A model generated the notes under the pieces. It saw only the letters and a program-made list of their open reading frames with translations, ran no database searches and had not been told where the DNA came from. A stretch of DNA of 64,000 nt. Origin: JABDMH01 sp050298535 (GTDB lineage: Bacteria > Bacteroidota > Bacteroidia > Chitinophagales > Saprospiraceae). The position numbers were made by a program, and so were the translations under genes. How positions within the stretch are numbered: the stretch's first letter is position 1; every line of letters starts with the position of its first letter. Of this stretch, positions 1 to 8,262 are shown piece by piece. The stretch is from contig JBNKUI010000030.1 in NCBI GenBank assembly GCA_050298535.1, positions 1 to 64,000 on the forward strand, given 5' to 3'.

Positions 1-230
1 CCAACACCCAAATGACTAAGATTTCCCGTGGCACTTCTTAAGCCATTACTGATGTCTCGCACCGAAGTAGCCCCAGCCAATTGCATAAACAGCATGGTCA
101 CTAGATGTGTCCAACTATTGATGCCCTTATGATGCTTGTCTGTATCATACTTGGCTACTATACTTTTGAATATATTCCTATCAATCAACCCAAGGGCCTG
201 GGCAAATAGACTTATATTTGATTGTGACAT
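1..230 (-). mobile_element. IS4-family transposase, 5' part only (runs off the window)
   Basis: Reading the minus strand from the ATG at 228-230 gives an uninterrupted 76-residue N-terminus that continues past the left edge. It begins MSQSNISLFAQALGLID and contains the segments SWTHLVTMLFMQLAGATSVRD and, just after, ISNGL. This pattern (a hydrophobic helix with TMLF, then S-x-RDI/EL-x-x-GL) is what I recognise as the DUF4372 N-terminal domain of IS4/IS5-like DDE transposases common in Bacteroidota. The catalytic domain and the left terminal repeat lie outside the window. I could not define the right inverted repeat; an imperfect inverted repeat (GGTAGG...CTTACC) lies near 257-275. Whether the element is intact cannot be judged here. 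Confidence 0.8.
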
Positions 231-338
231 GGTATTTAGATTTGTGCAAACCCTAAGGTAGGGTAAATCTTACCATGTCATTTTTATCGTTTTGGACACA
301 TGTGAAACCGAATAATAATTCCACAATCTCAGAGGAAA

Positions 339-1358
339 TTAAAAATAACTTTTACTATCAGTCACTACATGAGCAGATGACTCATGAGTAATTGTAAAAT
401 TAAATCCAGGATGAATGGCAAAAGCACCCGTCTCTCCTTTTTTATTAATGGCAATAAAGCAGGCTTGAAAATCCTTTGCTTTTATTTTATCTCTGCGTAC
501 AATTCTCTCAATCGTTTTTTGACAGGCTTCCTGAGGTGTCAATCCATCTCGCATGAATTCCACCACCAAATGCGAACCAGCAACACGAATTATTTCCTCG
601 CCTTGTCCCGTAGCCACGGCGGCACCTACTTCATTATCTACAAAGAGTCCGGAGCCAATAATCGGAGAATCTCCTACTCTACCCCTCATTTTAAAACCTA
701 ATCCACTCGTAGTGCACATCCCTGAAAGATCGCCGTTTCGATCTAATGCGATCGTACCCATGGTATCATGATTAAAAGATCCATCTTCCATTTTACTGGG
801 CGGTTCGATATTTTTTTTCTGATTTAATTCAATATTCTTTGCGGGACTATATTCAGAAGTTTTGAGCCATTTTTTATAGGCCTGAGCGGCACTCTCTGAC
901 AACTCTCCAGACTCTAGTGGAAATCCTTCACTGAGAGCAAACTGTTGTGCACCTTGTCCCACTAGTAAGACATGGGGAGTATTTTCCATTACCTTACGGG
1001 CCACTGAAACAGGATGCTTTATTCTTTCTAAAAATGCGACTCCACCACAGTTCGATTTCTCATCCATAATACAGGCATCCAAGGTGACATGACCATCCCG
1101 GTCAGGATTTCCGCCCAATCCTACACAACAGCTAATGACGTCTTCGATGGCAATACCTCCCTGCTCAACAGCATCAATCGCCTTGCCTCCTTCATCCAGA
1201 ATTTTCCAGGCAGCTTCGTTGGGAATGGGTCCACTATCCCATGTGGACAACACCAAAGGGGCCGCGGCAAGCCCTGCACCTGAAAATTTTCTGAAATTCA
1301 GAAGTGGAACTGACCAAAATGAAGTCTTAATAAAATCTCTCCTTGACTTATGACCCAT
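339..1358 (-). CDS. N(4)-(beta-N-acetylglucosaminyl)-L-asparaginase (glycosylasparaginase), Ntn hydrolase
   Basis: This is an isoaspartyl peptidase/asparaginase-family enzyme of the glycosylasparaginase type, which cleaves the GlcNAc-Asn bond of glycoasparagines. Family members self-cleave before a Thr that becomes the N-terminal nucleophile. Here that Thr is in HDTMGTIALD, about residue 199 counted from the chosen start, followed by SGMCTTSGLGFKMRGRVGDSPI and the GSGLFVDNEVGA and TGQGEE segments typical of the beta chain. The N-terminus (MGHKSRRDFIKTSFW) has a twin-arginine-like RRDFIK motif before a hydrophobic stretch, so Tat export is likely. An in-frame GTG at 1391 would add 11 residues, but the ATG at 1358 puts the RR motif at the usual place. 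It stands alone next to the transposase fragment. Family call is firm; the substrate is inferred. Confidence 0.88.
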   Translation of the reverse strand: MGHKSRRDFIKTSFWSVPLLNFRKFSGAGLAAAPLVLSTWDSGPIPNEAAWKILDEGGKAIDAVEQGGIAIEDVISCCVGLGGNPDRDGHVTLDACIMDEKSNCGGVAFLERIKHPVSVARKVMENTPHVLLVGQGAQQFALSEGFPLESGELSESAAQAYKKWLKTSEYSPAKNIELNQKKNIEPPSKMEDGSFNHDTMGTIALDRNGDLSGMCTTSGLGFKMRGRVGDSPIIGSGLFVDNEVGAAVATGQGEEIIRVAGSHLVVEFMRDGLTPQEACQKTIERIVRRDKIKAKDFQACFIAINKKGETGAFAIHPGFNFTITHESSAHVVTDSKSYF

Positions 1359-1649
1359 ACTAATTTCTTTTAAACACTGCTTATAAATCACATGTTACAT
1401 CAAGATAATATATTTCTGCCTATTGCTCTGCTGATACTGAAAGGGACCAAAATCATATATCCTCCAGACTGCAACAGGTCAGCTAAAAATGTTAGTAAAA
1501 AGTCCAAATGCCAAACCGATTTCGCTTTGATATGTGATTGCTAAAGACGTACCTTCGAATCCAGTCAAGAGAAACCGAACACCCCAAGCTTCCCGATCAC
1601 CAAGGACTCCCAATCCGATTATTTTAATCATTAAAATTTGGAAGGACGT

Positions 1650-2411
1650 ATGAAAAGTCAAGCTCATATATTAAATGGTGATGCTCTGAAGGATCGATTC
1701 CCCAGTGAAATACCCGGTAAGGTATATGTGATGCGAGAATGCCTGGTAGATGGTCCTGTTGTTCCTGGTCCCGATCAGGATTTGTTTACCCTGAGAGCAG
1801 ATTTCCTCTATAAATCATATCAAATAGAGCCTTCAGATTATGTCTACAGTACGGTCCACGAAATAGAGAGGATCACGGCCATTGGTGAATCAACAGATAT
1901 CAACCTATGGTTTGAAGAAGATCTGTTTTGTCAGGTAAATTTCTGGTATACTGTCAGCTTGCTTCAAGCTAATGCATGTCAAAATGCTCTCTTCTTCGTA
2001 CCCCCTAAAAGTGACTTCCCCTATTCATTTGCTAACATGCATCCTTTTGATTTGATCAGTGCCTACCATCATCGCATTCCAATCAGAGAGGAGGAACAAG
2101 AAGCGTTAGGTACACTATGGACGTCCTACCAAAATAAGGATCTCGATCAGATGCGTAACATTGCGGGCATCTACCACTTGAAATATCCCTTTCTGGAGTC
2201 TGCCGTAAAGGCATTTGAGGCGTCTATCCCCACGGCTGACAGTCCGGGCAAACCTACCCAGGTCATTCTGGAGATCATCCGTAAGTACGAGACTACGGAC
2301 TTTGGTACCGTTTTCAAACATTTCAGTCGAGAGGTCCCCATTTATGGATATGGTGACTTGCAAGTACGAAAACTACTAGATGAAATCACGACGCATATGG
2401 TACCATTGTAA
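1650..2411 (+). CDS. DUF1835 domain-containing protein
   Basis: The protein (about 253 residues) opens with KSQAHILNGDALKDRFP, then a VMRECLVDGPV segment; these HILNGD and ECLxDGP motifs are those of the DUF1835 family, whose function is unknown. The C-terminal half is helical, without membrane segments or a signal peptide, so it is probably cytoplasmic. The ATG at 1650 was preferred to an in-frame TTG at 1638 because a purine-rich GGAAGGA lies just before it. The next gene starts only 6 bases after the stop, so the two are probably co-transcribed. Confidence 0.75.
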   Translation: MKSQAHILNGDALKDRFPSEIPGKVYVMRECLVDGPVVPGPDQDLFTLRADFLYKSYQIEPSDYVYSTVHEIERITAIGESTDINLWFEEDLFCQVNFWYTVSLLQANACQNALFFVPPKSDFPYSFANMHPFDLISAYHHRIPIREEEQEALGTLWTSYQNKDLDQMRNIAGIYHLKYPFLESAVKAFEASIPTADSPGKPTQVILEIIRKYETTDFGTVFKHFSREVPIYGYGDLQVRKLLDEITTHMVPL

Positions 2412-2417
2412 AATCCC

Positions 2418-2981
2418 ATGGAATCAACTTTTGAGGACGAAATATATCAGGGTAATTCCCCCAGCGGATTTTCAGCAGGACGATACGTAAGCTGTCAATT
2501 TATCGGGTGTAACCTAGCCGAAGCTGACCTTTCCAATTACTCCTTCGTTGATTGTACTTTCAGTGACTGCAATCTAAGTATGTGTAATGTAGAGAAGACC
2601 TCGTTCAAATCTGTATTGTTTAATAACTGCAAGATGCTGGGTCTACGCTTTGATTTGACTAATCCCTTTTTATTCAAAATTGAAGTCCGTGAATCTATAC
2701 TTGACTTTTCAACCTTTAGTGGCGTAGATCTGTCCAAGACAACATTTGATCAAAGCCAAATGCGAGAAGTAGACTTCACAGATGCAAATCTGACTTCTGC
2801 AGACTTCCATAGATGTGATCTACATCTTTCGACCTTTGACAATACCAATCTTCAATTTTGTGATTTCCAAACCGCCATGAATTTCACCATTGATCCTACC
2901 CGAAATTCGATGAGAAAAGCCGTATTTGACAGGCTAAACATTGAGGGTCTGGTCCGGCACCTCCCGATAGTGATCAAGTGA
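2418..2981 (+). CDS. Pentapeptide-repeat protein
   Basis: This 187-residue protein is almost entirely built of A(D/N)Lxx-like pentapeptides, for example CNLAEADLSNYSF, VDFTDANLTSADF and CDFQTAM, with the usual hydrophobic centre residue every five positions. Such repeats fold into a right-handed quadrilateral beta-helix. The length and single-domain architecture are like small Qnr/McbG-type members, some of which bind DNA gyrase as DNA mimics, but I see no specific Qnr signature, so a gyrase role is only a possibility. A break around residues 78-90 (LTNPFLFKIEV) may be a loop insertion as in Qnr proteins. No signal peptide. It follows the DUF1835 gene at 6 bases. Confidence 0.82.
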   Translation: MESTFEDEIYQGNSPSGFSAGRYVSCQFIGCNLAEADLSNYSFVDCTFSDCNLSMCNVEKTSFKSVLFNNCKMLGLRFDLTNPFLFKIEVRESILDFSTFSGVDLSKTTFDQSQMREVDFTDANLTSADFHRCDLHLSTFDNTNLQFCDFQTAMNFTIDPTRNSMRKAVFDRLNIEGLVRHLPIVIK

Positions 2982-3397
2982 CCCTTTTCCAGTCGTTAAA
3001 GATGCCAGGATTAGAAAAGAAAGTGCAATTGAATACGAATATTCGTATCTTTGGCTCATCTAAAGATTACAGAAAGTCGTAATCTAAATGAATTTTTTAG
3101 CATTTGTATGTGTTAAGTATGTGTCTTGGGGAAAGACCCGGGACATAACGAAGCATTTTCCTTTGTGTTACGGATAGTAAAATCCTCCCCTCATCGTTTA
3201 AGTGCGTCGGCTATATTCTGCTTAGATCCAGGAGATTGGGTAGAATAAACTTCTCTGGAGCATCGAAGTAAAGATGTGCGCGCTCTGAATTGTCTCTTAG
3301 AAGTTTTTTGATTTTTGGTTTATCGTTTGGAAGGAATTCCTGTCTGAAAGGAACAGAAGTATCCAACCAAGTATTTTTAATTTTTTAATCTTTTTTT
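2982..3397 (+). promoter_or_regulatory. Long leader of the RRM gene: palindrome over a -7-type element, then about 340 nt of untranslated sequence
   Basis: A perfect 16-bp palindrome, ATACGAATATTCGTAT, lies at 3033-3048. It overlaps TATCTTTG at 3046-3053, which matches the Bacteroidota -7 consensus TAnnTTTG; no -33 TTG is found at the usual distance. If transcription starts there, the RRM gene at 3398 has a leader of about 340 nt. The leader has short inverted repeats (AGGAATTCCT at 3332-3341, GTCTT...AAGAC around 3123-3136) and no convincing ORF. Long structured leaders are common for cold-inducible RNA-binding proteins, so post-transcriptional control is plausible. Promoter assignment is by consensus match only. 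Confidence 0.4.
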
Positions 3398-3703
3398 ATG
3401 AACATTTTTGTTGCAAAATTGGACTACGGTGTCCGTGAAGCTGAACTACGCTCTGCTTTCGAAGATTACGGTGAAGTAAGTTCCGTTAAAATCGTTATGG
3501 ATAGAGACACTGGTCGCTCTAAGGGGTATGGATTTGTTGAAATGCCCGATTCCAGTGAAGGTCAGGCTGCAATTGATGCACTGAATGGTGCTGAAATGAA
3601 TGACAGGGCTATTGTAGTTAAGGTAGCTAAACCCAGAGAAAACAACAACCGCTTCAACAGAGGCGGCGGCGGCGGCGGTGGTGGATATAACCGCAGATAC
3701 TAA
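3398..3703 (+). CDS. RRM-type RNA-binding protein (glycine-rich)
   Basis: A 101-residue protein consisting of one RNA recognition motif plus a glycine-rich tail. RNP2 is NIFVAKLDY at residues 2-10 and RNP1 is RSKGYGFVEM at about 44-53, with the aromatic residues that stack on RNA bases present. The tail (GGGGGGGGYNRRY) resembles the Gly-rich ends of cyanobacterial Rbp and Bacteroidota RRM proteins, which are often cold-induced and bind single-stranded RNA. It is likely an abundant cytoplasmic RNA chaperone. It is monocistronic: a long leader precedes it and a strong terminator follows 23 bases after the stop. Confidence 0.93.
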   Translation: MNIFVAKLDYGVREAELRSAFEDYGEVSSVKIVMDRDTGRSKGYGFVEMPDSSEGQAAIDALNGAEMNDRAIVVKVAKPRENNNRFNRGGGGGGGGYNRRY

Positions 3704-3726
3704 TACCTACAAAAACAGATTTAAAG

Positions 3727-3762
3727 AAAACGGTGTTCGGCTAGACTGAGCACCGTTTTTTT
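3727..3762 (+). terminator. Rho-independent terminator of the RRM gene
   Basis: AAAACGGTG at 3727-3735 pairs with CACCGTTTT at 3751-3759, and the hairpin ends in a run of seven T (3756-3762). It sits directly behind the RRM coding region. Confidence 0.85.
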
Positions 3763-3829
3763 ATGCAGTTGCTCTTTGCCAGATGTCGTCTTACGCAACA
3801 TTTATACGGCTTAATTCGTATATATTTTT

Positions 3830-4372
3830 GTGATATTCAACCTAAGACACGTCAGCATCTTCCTTATGATCGGCATACTCCTGGCATGCCAGAAAGAAGA
3901 GGAGACACCGATCTTTGAGTATAGGATTGACATGAGTTACCGCCCCTACATGAATGCTTTTATAAAAGAAGCAGCTCAACGAGGAATCCAAATTGACACA
4001 TCTAATCTCATCATCGAAGGTGTGGAAACACTGGCTGATACCACCTGTGGAGTCTGTAATCATACCTCCAGGTCAAACCGGTTACAAAAGGTGATTCAAA
4101 TCAACAATGGTTACAAATGCTTTGAGACATCCCTAGAAAGAGAGACTGTGGTATTCCATGAATTGGGTCATTGTCTTCTAGGACGATCTCATGAGAATTC
4201 ACTATTGCCCAATGGGGACCCCAAGAGTATTATGAAGGCTGACAGTCGTAAAATGTACGCTCCCTGTACCTACCAATTTGGGAACCAACCTTGTGATAAT
4301 ACCTATAAAAGGGCCTACTATTTGGACGAATTGTTCGATCCGTCTACTCCAGTACCTTCCTGGGCTAAATAA
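3830..4372 (+). CDS. Putative zincin-type metalloprotease lipoprotein
   Basis: This 180-residue protein starts (GTG) with a lipoprotein signal, HVSIFLMIGILLACQKEEE, whose lipobox LLAC puts the mature N-terminal Cys at about residue 20. At about residues 110-121 it has HELGHCLLGRSH, an HExxH zinc motif with a third His seven residues after the second; a canonical metzincin has HExxHxxGxxH, so this spacing is one residue longer. Four further Cys (TTCGVCNH, KCF, APC, QPC) could form disulphides in the periplasm. It is probably an envelope-anchored metallopeptidase, but the substrate is unknown. It stands alone between the RRM terminator and the next gene. Confidence 0.65.
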   Translation: MIFNLRHVSIFLMIGILLACQKEEETPIFEYRIDMSYRPYMNAFIKEAAQRGIQIDTSNLIIEGVETLADTTCGVCNHTSRSNRLQKVIQINNGYKCFETSLERETVVFHELGHCLLGRSHENSLLPNGDPKSIMKADSRKMYAPCTYQFGNQPCDNTYKRAYYLDELFDPSTPVPSWAK

Positions 4373-4413
4373 ACTCACAGTTTTTTTGGATCTTCATTCA
4401 AAATCTATGAAAC

Positions 4414-5418
4414 ATGCATTTGGTACAGTTGATACATCCCCAAATCGGGAGAAGAATTGCCTTAGTACAAGGAAAAGATCTCATTCTTATCAATCAATAC
4501 AGCACTATCTATCACCTAGCAAAAGATGCGCTGGCGCAAGGTGGCAAGATCACAGACCTGATCAACAAGTTTCTATCGCGTGAATTTCTGGACTATGATC
4601 CCATTTATGAAGGCACCGCCACATGGAAGCTCATGCCGGCCTTTGATCATCCTCTGAATCCTAACAACTGCCTGATTACAGGTACAGGTCTTACACACAA
4701 AGCCAGTGCTGACAATCGGCAAAAGATGAATGAGGCGGAGGGAGCGGGAACCCTGACCGATAGTATGAAAATGTATCTATTGGGAGTAGAAGGAGGACGC
4801 CCTTCAAAGGGATCTATCGGAGTACAACCAGAATGGTTTTATAAGGGAAACGGCTCCATGCTCTGTGGACATAATGATCCCTTGGACATCCCTAACTACG
4901 GAGATGACGGAGGAGAAGAGCCGGAGGCAGCCGGTATCTATCTCAATGATGATCAGGGGACTCCCTGGCGTATCGGATTTGCCATTGGAAATGAATTTAG
5001 TGATCATGTGATGGAGAAGAAAAACTACCTTTACCTGGCACCCTCTAAAATCCGTACTTGCTCTATTGGTCCTGAGCTGGTGATCACAGAAACGATTGGC
5101 GATATTCAGGGGCATGTCAGAATTCATAGGGATGAAAAGATCCTTTGGGAAAAAGCGGTCAAGACCGGAGACATCAATATGGCCCATAGCCTGGCTAACC
5201 TTGAGAATCATCACTTTAAGTATCAAAACCATCGCCTGCCAGATCAGGTACATATCCACTTCTTTGGCGCGGATGCTTTCAGCTTCGGAGATCAGATCAA
5301 GCTCCAGTCTGGTGATATTGCTGAGATAGAGTGGAGTGGTCTGGGACGTCCTTTGAGAAACGTCATCAGAGCTCAGCAAACGGAAGAAAAGCTCATCGAA
5401 CCAAAAGTAATGATCTAA
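4414..5418 (+). CDS. GguC/AraD1-family protein (fumarylacetoacetate-hydrolase fold)
   Basis: This 334-residue protein resembles the GguC/AraD1 family, a branch of the fumarylacetoacetate hydrolase superfamily linked to sugar-acid catabolism (L-arabinose, L-fucose or galactarate-like pathways, e.g. 2-keto-3-deoxy acid dehydration). Recognisable segments are TGTGLTHKASADNRQKM near residues 90-106, QPEWFYKGNGSMLCGHNDPL near 137-156, GEEPEAAGIYLND, and FAIGNEFSDHVMEKKNYLYLAPSKIRTCSIGPEL; the acidic residues of the last two are those expected to bind the divalent metal. No signal peptide. It has no catabolic partners next to it; the UxaA/COG3618 operon at 48-52 kb may belong to the same kind of pathway, but that is inference. 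Confidence 0.8.
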   Translation: MHLVQLIHPQIGRRIALVQGKDLILINQYSTIYHLAKDALAQGGKITDLINKFLSREFLDYDPIYEGTATWKLMPAFDHPLNPNNCLITGTGLTHKASADNRQKMNEAEGAGTLTDSMKMYLLGVEGGRPSKGSIGVQPEWFYKGNGSMLCGHNDPLDIPNYGDDGGEEPEAAGIYLNDDQGTPWRIGFAIGNEFSDHVMEKKNYLYLAPSKIRTCSIGPELVITETIGDIQGHVRIHRDEKILWEKAVKTGDINMAHSLANLENHHFKYQNHRLPDQVHIHFFGADAFSFGDQIKLQSGDIAEIEWSGLGRPLRNVIRAQQTEEKLIEPKVMI

Positions 5419-5547
5419 GTATCAATCGTTGCAAGACCGGATCGCCCTTGTCTTCAACAGTGTGCCTATAAAATGATGTACATTCATAACGCATTAGTGC
5501 CACGGAGCATTCATCAAACACCTTCAATATCCGTATAACTTAGGTTT

Positions 5548-6123
5548 ATGATGTCTGACGAAGATTTTATCGAAGCGGTAAAGGCAGGAGGTAAACGTAT
5601 GGATGAGGCCATGTTGAGACTCTATAGAGAACAGGCCTTGCGAGCTGACATTCTGGGACTGCTCAGGAAATGGGGAGCCTCAGAACACATGGCAGAGGAC
5701 CTTTTCCAGGACGGAATCTGTGCTCTGATTATTAATATCAGAACAAATAAATTCAGAAGAGATGCATCTGTAAAAACCTATCTATCAACTATTTGTAGAA
5801 ATATTTTCTTCAAGGCAATCAAAAAGGAGGTACGATATAATGAGTTAAAGGGTAACATTTCTCCAAAGGAAATGGACCAACATACACCAGAACTCGAAAT
5901 ATTGGATAAGGAAAGGCACCATGTGCTGGATCTTATACTCGAAAAGATGGGCAAAACCTGCAAGGAAGTATTAAAACTTTGGGCAATGAGATACAGCATG
6001 CAGGAAATAGCCACCCATATGGATTACAAAAGCGTGGGGATGGCCAGGAAGAAAAAGCATGACTGTTTGAAACGTTTGATAGCTTTCTCAAGGGATAACA
6101 TGAACCTAATTAAAGGCATTTAA
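5548..6123 (+). CDS. ECF-type RNA polymerase sigma factor (first sigma/TPR pair)
   Basis: A 191-residue sigma-70 family protein with region 2 at about residues 30-95 (MAEDLFQDGICALIIN, KTYLSTICRNIFFKAIKKEV) and region 4 at about 135-185 (CKEVLKLWAMRYSMQEIATHM, then DYKSVGMARKKKHDCLKRL). It would direct RNA polymerase to an alternative promoter set. Its region 4 matches the sigma factor at 21886-22425 (PCKTVLHLFYFRQYSMEAIAHEM), so the two are paralogues. The stop is 2 bases before the start of a single-pass TPR protein that is likely its anti-sigma partner. Unlike the paralogous locus, no CHAT protein is adjacent. Confidence 0.87.
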   Translation: MMSDEDFIEAVKAGGKRMDEAMLRLYREQALRADILGLLRKWGASEHMAEDLFQDGICALIINIRTNKFRRDASVKTYLSTICRNIFFKAIKKEVRYNELKGNISPKEMDQHTPELEILDKERHHVLDLILEKMGKTCKEVLKLWAMRYSMQEIATHMDYKSVGMARKKKHDCLKRLIAFSRDNMNLIKGI

Positions 6124-6125
6124 TC

Positions 6126-6851
6126 ATGGACGCTCAACAATTGGACTTATTTGAAAAATATCGGGCTGGAAAAATGAATCAGACTGAAATGAAGGATTTT
6201 GAAGAGAGGCTGCATAATGAACTAGGATTTGATGAAGCATATCAACTCTTCATGCTGGCAGCTGAAAGTGCGGAGTACCTGGCCTATAAAGATCTCAAGA
6301 GCAAGCTTCGTAATGCACATATGGGCAATACGAAGACAGTGAAGAATTATAGAAGAAAATGGGCCATTGCGGCGACCATCCTCATATTATTAGGGGTTCT
6401 TCTGTTTAAAGGTTGGCAATATGCATCTCCACAGCTTGCTGATCGGTATGCACTTGAGCCAAGATTTAGTAATAGTCGATCCGACGAAATGTCTGACTGG
6501 ACTGAAATTAAAGGCTTACTGGAGGAAGGTGCATATGTGCGCGTTCTAAATGACCTATCATGGCGTACTCTGGATGATCCCTTCTCAAGTCTGGTACGTG
6601 GCTATGCACTGCTCAAGTCAGATCAGCCCGAAGCAGCCATTAAGGTCTTTTCAGATCTCGGTAAAACTTCATCAATTTATCAACAACAAGCTCAGTTTCA
6701 ATTGGCAGTGGCCCACCTACAAGCGGGTGAGACTCCAGAAGCCATATCTAGATTGGATGAGATAGCCGACCATCCGGACCATGACTATAGTACAGTAGCT
6801 CAGGATCTCCTAAAAGATCTAAATAGATGCTGGCGATGGTTTTCACTGTAG
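6126..6851 (+). CDS. Single-pass membrane TPR protein, probable anti-sigma factor
   Basis: The 241-residue protein has a cytoplasmic-type N-terminus (residues 1-75) with an acidic helix (MKDFEERLHNELGFDEAYQLF) like the sigma-binding ends of Bacteroidota anti-sigma proteins, one membrane segment at about 79-97 (WAIAATILILLGVLLFKGW) preceded by basic residues, and a TPR-like C-terminus outside (SSLVRGYALLKSDQPEAAI, YQQQAQFQLAVAHLQAGE). The design is the same as the protein at 21145-21879, including the YQQQAxxxLA motif. Two bases separate it from the sigma gene, so it is probably translated from the same mRNA. The anti-sigma role is inferred from context and architecture. Confidence 0.7.
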   Translation: MDAQQLDLFEKYRAGKMNQTEMKDFEERLHNELGFDEAYQLFMLAAESAEYLAYKDLKSKLRNAHMGNTKTVKNYRRKWAIAATILILLGVLLFKGWQYASPQLADRYALEPRFSNSRSDEMSDWTEIKGLLEEGAYVRVLNDLSWRTLDDPFSSLVRGYALLKSDQPEAAIKVFSDLGKTSSIYQQQAQFQLAVAHLQAGETPEAISRLDEIADHPDHDYSTVAQDLLKDLNRCWRWFSL

Positions 6852-6891
6852 GTTTCCCCGAGACCCAAGTACCTTGAACTTGCCAGGGATT

Positions 6892-8250
6892 TTACTCACA
6901 ACCCAGATCAATCTTAGACTGAGGATCATTATTTGGGAAGCACAGCCCGGAAGGCAGTGACGTGGGAACATATCGATCCATATCCGGATCATAGAGCCCA
7001 TTGCGAAGAAAATCGATAAGCTCAGCTCTTTCCGTCTCTGTCAAAGCCAGAGGTTCGAAGAGAGGGGATAGTTCACTGTCATGTACACCAGCGTTCTCGG
7101 ATGTAGCGTCGATCTTATAATCTATCACTTCTTCGAGGGTATTCTTGCTACTGCCGTGGAAAAATGTGGCATAGGATTTAAGATTATACAATTGGGGCAC
7201 TTTAAACCGATAGCTATCTTCCTCCTGTCCAGTGAAGAATGCACGGCCATGATTACGGGTATCTTCTTCGCCCGTATTCAAACCTCCGATCTCATACAAG
7301 TCAGCTGTTCCGAGTGCGTGAAATGTCGCTGAACTAAGGGAAGGACCGTTGTGACATTGGTAGCATCGAGCCTTACCGAAGAAATGAATGGCCCCTTTCT
7401 TCTGACTCTCAGTCATAGCATCTCGATCTCCTTTCAACCAATCCTGAAATGGAGCACGATTTGTGATGAGTGTGCGTAAATATGCACTCATAGCAAAGGA
7501 AATTGTCTTGTCAGTATATCGTTCGCTTACATCAATGTCTGGAAAGGCAGCATCAAAGAGTTCGCGATATCCATAATCATCCAGTACATGGTCATTGACA
7601 CCCATCCGATGCAGTTGGACGCCCTCAATATTTTGACCTTCAAGAGCACTAAGTCCGAGATGATTAATTTCTGCCAGCGGATTGTGCTCCCAGTATTCTT
7701 CGGTACCCTCATTGGCATGTGTAGTACCAAAAATTCCACTCCATAGGGTATTAGTTTGAAGTCCCACATTCATCACAGTGAGTGGTCTGACACCCTGAGC
7801 ATCTAAATCAGTTTCCTTGTAGGCACCAAGCATCGTCCTGGATTCTCCTCTGAATCCAAATCCATGGGCACCATCTGCTACGCCCTGTATGCGACCTGGC
7901 AGAAAACCCTGAGAGGGAATATGACAAGTAGCACAAGAGTACGTCTCGTAGCTGGAAGGATCCTTGGCATGTTGAGCTAGCCCTGTCTCGAAAAACAACA
8001 ATTTACCAAGATGTACTTTTTCCTTAGTAACAGGATTTGTGGGCTCCTGATTGGGCAGGTATTTGTACTCATGTTCTTCAGGCAGTACGTAGTAGAATAC
8101 CCTATCATTGGGTGCACTATTAATCAAGGCATCAGTCAGTGCCTTGTCGAGACTCTCAATGGGAGTCTCTATTACTTCGGGTTCGTCTGGCGTGCAAGCA
8201 TGGAAAATTACCATGCTAAAAAATAGCACAACAAGTGTGTGTCGGTTCAT
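6892..8250 (-). CDS. Dihaem cytochrome c peroxidase / MauG-family lipoprotein
   Basis: From the ATG at 8250 the protein has 452 residues: a lipoprotein signal (HTLVVLFFSMVIFHACTPDE, lipobox ending at Cys19), then two c-type haem sites, CATCH at residues 106-110 and CYQCH at 296-300, as in bacterial dihaem cytochrome c peroxidases. The GFGFRGESRTMLGAYK stretch and the PLTVMNVGLQTNTLW segment fit the inter-haem region of this family. Members reduce H2O2 or, in MauG-like branches, oxidise other substrates; which applies here is not decided by the sequence. It would be anchored in the periplasm. A GTG at 8262 would add four residues upstream. It is convergent with the TPR gene and has a perfect palindrome about 50 bases upstream. 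Confidence 0.9.
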   Translation of the reverse strand: MNRHTLVVLFFSMVIFHACTPDEPEVIETPIESLDKALTDALINSAPNDRVFYYVLPEEHEYKYLPNQEPTNPVTKEKVHLGKLLFFETGLAQHAKDPSSYETYSCATCHIPSQGFLPGRIQGVADGAHGFGFRGESRTMLGAYKETDLDAQGVRPLTVMNVGLQTNTLWSGIFGTTHANEGTEEYWEHNPLAEINHLGLSALEGQNIEGVQLHRMGVNDHVLDDYGYRELFDAAFPDIDVSERYTDKTISFAMSAYLRTLITNRAPFQDWLKGDRDAMTESQKKGAIHFFGKARCYQCHNGPSLSSATFHALGTADLYEIGGLNTGEEDTRNHGRAFFTGQEEDSYRFKVPQLYNLKSYATFFHGSSKNTLEEVIDYKIDATSENAGVHDSELSPLFEPLALTETERAELIDFLRNGLYDPDMDRYVPTSLPSGLCFPNNDPQSKIDLGCE

Positions 8251-8262
8251 GGATTGAGTCAC

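Noticed and set aside
1479..1667. Minus-strand 62-codon ORF with a hydrophobic look (GVRFLLTGFEGTSLAITYQS)
   Set aside because: It overlaps the start of the DUF1835 gene, has no ribosome site or recognised homology, and fills a short intergenic gap; not enough to call a gene.
4804..5379. 191-codon minus-strand ORF inside the GguC/AraD1-family gene
   Set aside because: Antisense shadow; the plus-strand frame has recognised family motifs throughout.
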